From CAVQWT01 sp963810815 (GTDB lineage: Bacteria > Pseudomonadota > Gammaproteobacteria > Burkholderiales > Casimicrobiaceae): a DNA stretch of 64,000 nucleotides. A program made the position numbers and the translations under genes. Of the stretch, positions 62,630 to 64,000 are shown one piece after another. Below the pieces are notes generated by a model. The model was given only the letters and a program-made list of their open reading frames with translations, did not search any database and was not told where the DNA came from. The stretch is from the NCBI GenBank assembly GCA_963810815.1, contig CAWEPB010000007.1:1240001-1304000 (forward strand). The letters are read 5' to 3'. Position 1 is the stretch's first letter. Each line of letters opens with the position of its first letter.

Positions 62630-64000
62630 CGGCGTCCCGGGTCGAAGTTCTTCCGCAGCGTCTGCCAGCACCGATGGTACTCGGGCTGCAGCTGCGCGGA
62701 CTCCAGCGCAAAGCGCGTCGGGCGGATGACGGCGCGCGTCTCGACCATGAATGCCATGGTGTCGCGGATGCGGGTGGGCTGCGAGGTGTCGAGGTTCGAC
62801 GCCTTGTCGAAGGTATCGGCGTCGGGCCCGTGGCCCGTCATCGAGTTGTGGAGGCTCGCCCCGCCCGGCACGAAGCCCTCGGCCTTGGCGTCGTAGACCC
62901 CCTCGATCAGGCCCATGAATTCGCTGGCGACGTTGCGGTGGAACCAGGGCGGCCGGAACGTGTCCTCCATTGCCAGGATGCGCGGCGGGAAGATGACGAA
63001 GTCGATGTCGTCGACGCCGGGCAGCGCGCTCGGCGACTGCAGGACCAGGAAGATCGACGGGTCGGGATGATCGTAGCTGATCGAGCCGATGGTGTTGAAG
63101 CGCGCGAGGTCGTACTTGTACGGCGCGTAGTTGCCGTGCCAGGCGACGACGTCGAGCGGCGAGTGGCCGATCCTCGCCGACCACAGGTTGCCGCCGAATT
63201 TCGCGACCAGCTCATAGTCGCCCTCGACGTCCTCGTACCAGGCGACCGGCGTCTGGAAATCGCGCGGATTCGCGAGCCCGTTGCTGCCGATCACGCCGAG
63301 GTCGGGCAGCTTGAACAGCGCGCCGTAGTTCTCGCAGACGTAGCCGCGCGCCGCGCCGTCGGGCAGCTCGACGCGGAAGCGCACGCCGCGCGGCACCACC
63401 GCGATTTCCCTCGGCGCCACGACGAGGCGGCCGAACTCGGTGGCCAGCAGCAGCCGGCCCTGCTGCGGGACGATCAGCAGTTCGCCGTCGGCGTCGTAGA
63501 AGAAGCGGCCGTTCATCGACCGGTTGGCGGCGTAGACGTGGATCGCGCAACCGGCGCCGCCCGCAGCGTCGCCGCTGCCCGCCAGCGTGACCAGTCCCTC
63601 GAGGAAGTCGACGCCCTCGGCGGCCGCCGGCAGCGGCAGCGGGTCCCAGCGCAGCTGGTTCGGCGGCACCGCCACGGCGCCGAAGGCGCTGACGATCTGC
63701 GGGTAGCCGACGAGACGGAACGGCTCGTGCATCGCCGCCGGCCGGATCCGGTAGGTCCACGCGCGCCGGTTGGCGTGCCGCGGCGCGGTGAACGCCGTGC
63801 CGGAAAGCTGCTCTGCGTACAGGCCGTACGGAGCGCGCTGCGGCGAGTTGCGCCCGACCGGCAACGCGCCCGGCAGCGCCTCGGTGGCGAACTCGTTGGC
63901 GAAACCGGTCTGGTAGTCGAGGCGGTCGATGCCGGTCGCGGCGGATCCCGCCGGCGCCGGCGCGGAGGCCTTCGTCGCAGGTTGGGCGTGGGTCGTGGTC
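62626..64000 (-). CDS. hmgA: Homogentisate 1,2-dioxygenase, 5' end outside the window
   Basis: HmgA cleaves homogentisate to maleylacetoacetate in tyrosine/phenylalanine catabolism. At least 457 residues are visible; the frame is open past base 64000 without a start codon after the conserved YQTGFANEFATEALPGALPV near the 5' end, so the true start is beyond the window. Iron ligands are PPWFHRNVASEFMG (H, E) and SLHNSMTGHGPD (H). Other family segments are APYGLYAEQLSGTAFTAPR, DVVAWHGNYAPYKYDL and YDHPDPSIFLVLQSPS. It is first visible gene of an operon with two enoyl-CoA hydratases. Confidence 0.95.
   Translation of the reverse strand, partial: TTTHAQPATKASAPAPAGSAATGIDRLDYQTGFANEFATEALPGALPVGRNSPQRAPYGLYAEQLSGTAFTAPRHANRRAWTYRIRPAAMHEPFRLVGYPQIVSAFGAVAVPPNQLRWDPLPLPAAAEGVDFLEGLVTLAGSGDAAGGAGCAIHVYAANRSMNGRFFYDADGELLIVPQQGRLLLATEFGRLVVAPREIAVVPRGVRFRVELPDGAARGYVCENYGALFKLPDLGVIGSNGLANPRDFQTPVAWYEDVEGDYELVAKFGGNLWSARIGHSPLDVVAWHGNYAPYKYDLARFNTIGSISYDHPDPSIFLVLQSPSALPGVDDIDFVIFPPRILAMEDTFRPPWFHRNVASEFMGLIEGVYDAKAEGFVPGGASLHNSMTGHGPDADTFDKASNLDTSQPTRIRDTMAFMVETRAVIRPTRFALESAQLQPEYHRCWQTLRKNFDPGRR

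Overview
The window is high-GC, gene-dense bacterial chromosome with many 4-bp ATGA/GTGA gene overlaps. Its gene families point to a betaproteobacterium, most likely Burkholderiales: TAXI-type TRAP transport, a CobD/CbiB-AmpE-like membrane protein, a SenB-type glycosyltransferase, EgtB/EgtD, and HmgA next to an IclR regulator. That placement is inferred from gene content; there is no rRNA here to test it. I saw no tRNA, rRNA, CRISPR array, prophage or complete insertion sequence.

Layout. 1-5.4 kb: end of a phosphomannomutase/phosphoglucomutase, threonine dehydratase, cytochrome bd oxidase (cydAB), an Mpo1-like membrane protein and a DUF302 protein. 5.4-10 kb (minus strand): a TRAP-TAXI uptake operon with two binding proteins, a fused permease and a DUF1850 protein. 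10-17.9 kb: housekeeping genes (Nudix, lipoprotein hydrolase, oligoribonuclease, M48 protease, cytochrome c, pterin dehydratase, RsgA, carbonic anhydrase, CobD/CbiB-like protein, isochorismatase-fold hydrolase). 17.9-24.3 kb: acetoacetate-CoA ligase, a thioesterase, a membrane Fe-S protein and ETF-ubiquinone oxidoreductase, which suggests fatty-acid or ketone-body oxidation feeding the quinone pool. 24.3-30.9 kb: ROK kinase and an ABC importer of the iron/phosphonate type with two binding proteins. 31-35.8 kb: 2-oxoacid:ferredoxin oxidoreductase with a flavin/Fe-S partner.

36.1-42 kb is the most interesting part: a combined selenoneine/ergothioneine locus. senA (minus) diverges from senB-senC-egtB (plus), and egtD (minus) converges on egtB. 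SenC would make selenophosphate, SenB would transfer it to a sugar, and SenA would join the selenosugar to hercynine. EgtD supplies hercynine for both SenA and EgtB.

42-51.8 kb: an unrecognised membrane-anchored protein, a Na+/H+ antiporter, a histidine kinase / response regulator / Crp-like unit, small envelope proteins, a SOUL protein and a RIO kinase. 52-56.2 kb: a short KdpD-like kinase, KdpE and Kup. 56.2-58.9 kb: an arsenic operon (arsR-arsI-arsC-acr3) with a clear promoter/operator. 58.9-64 kb: IclR regulator, two envelope lipoproteins, two enoyl-CoA hydratases and homogentisate dioxygenase, which runs off the end.

A window-wide feature: at least seven otherwise conserved genes (cydB, a TAXI binding protein, DUF1850, acetoacetate-CoA ligase, the second ABC binding protein, the ABC ATPase and senA) each change reading frame once. 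Six can be repaired by removing a single base. Consensus errors in a GC-rich assembly are the likeliest cause, so these genes are described here as intended full-length products.
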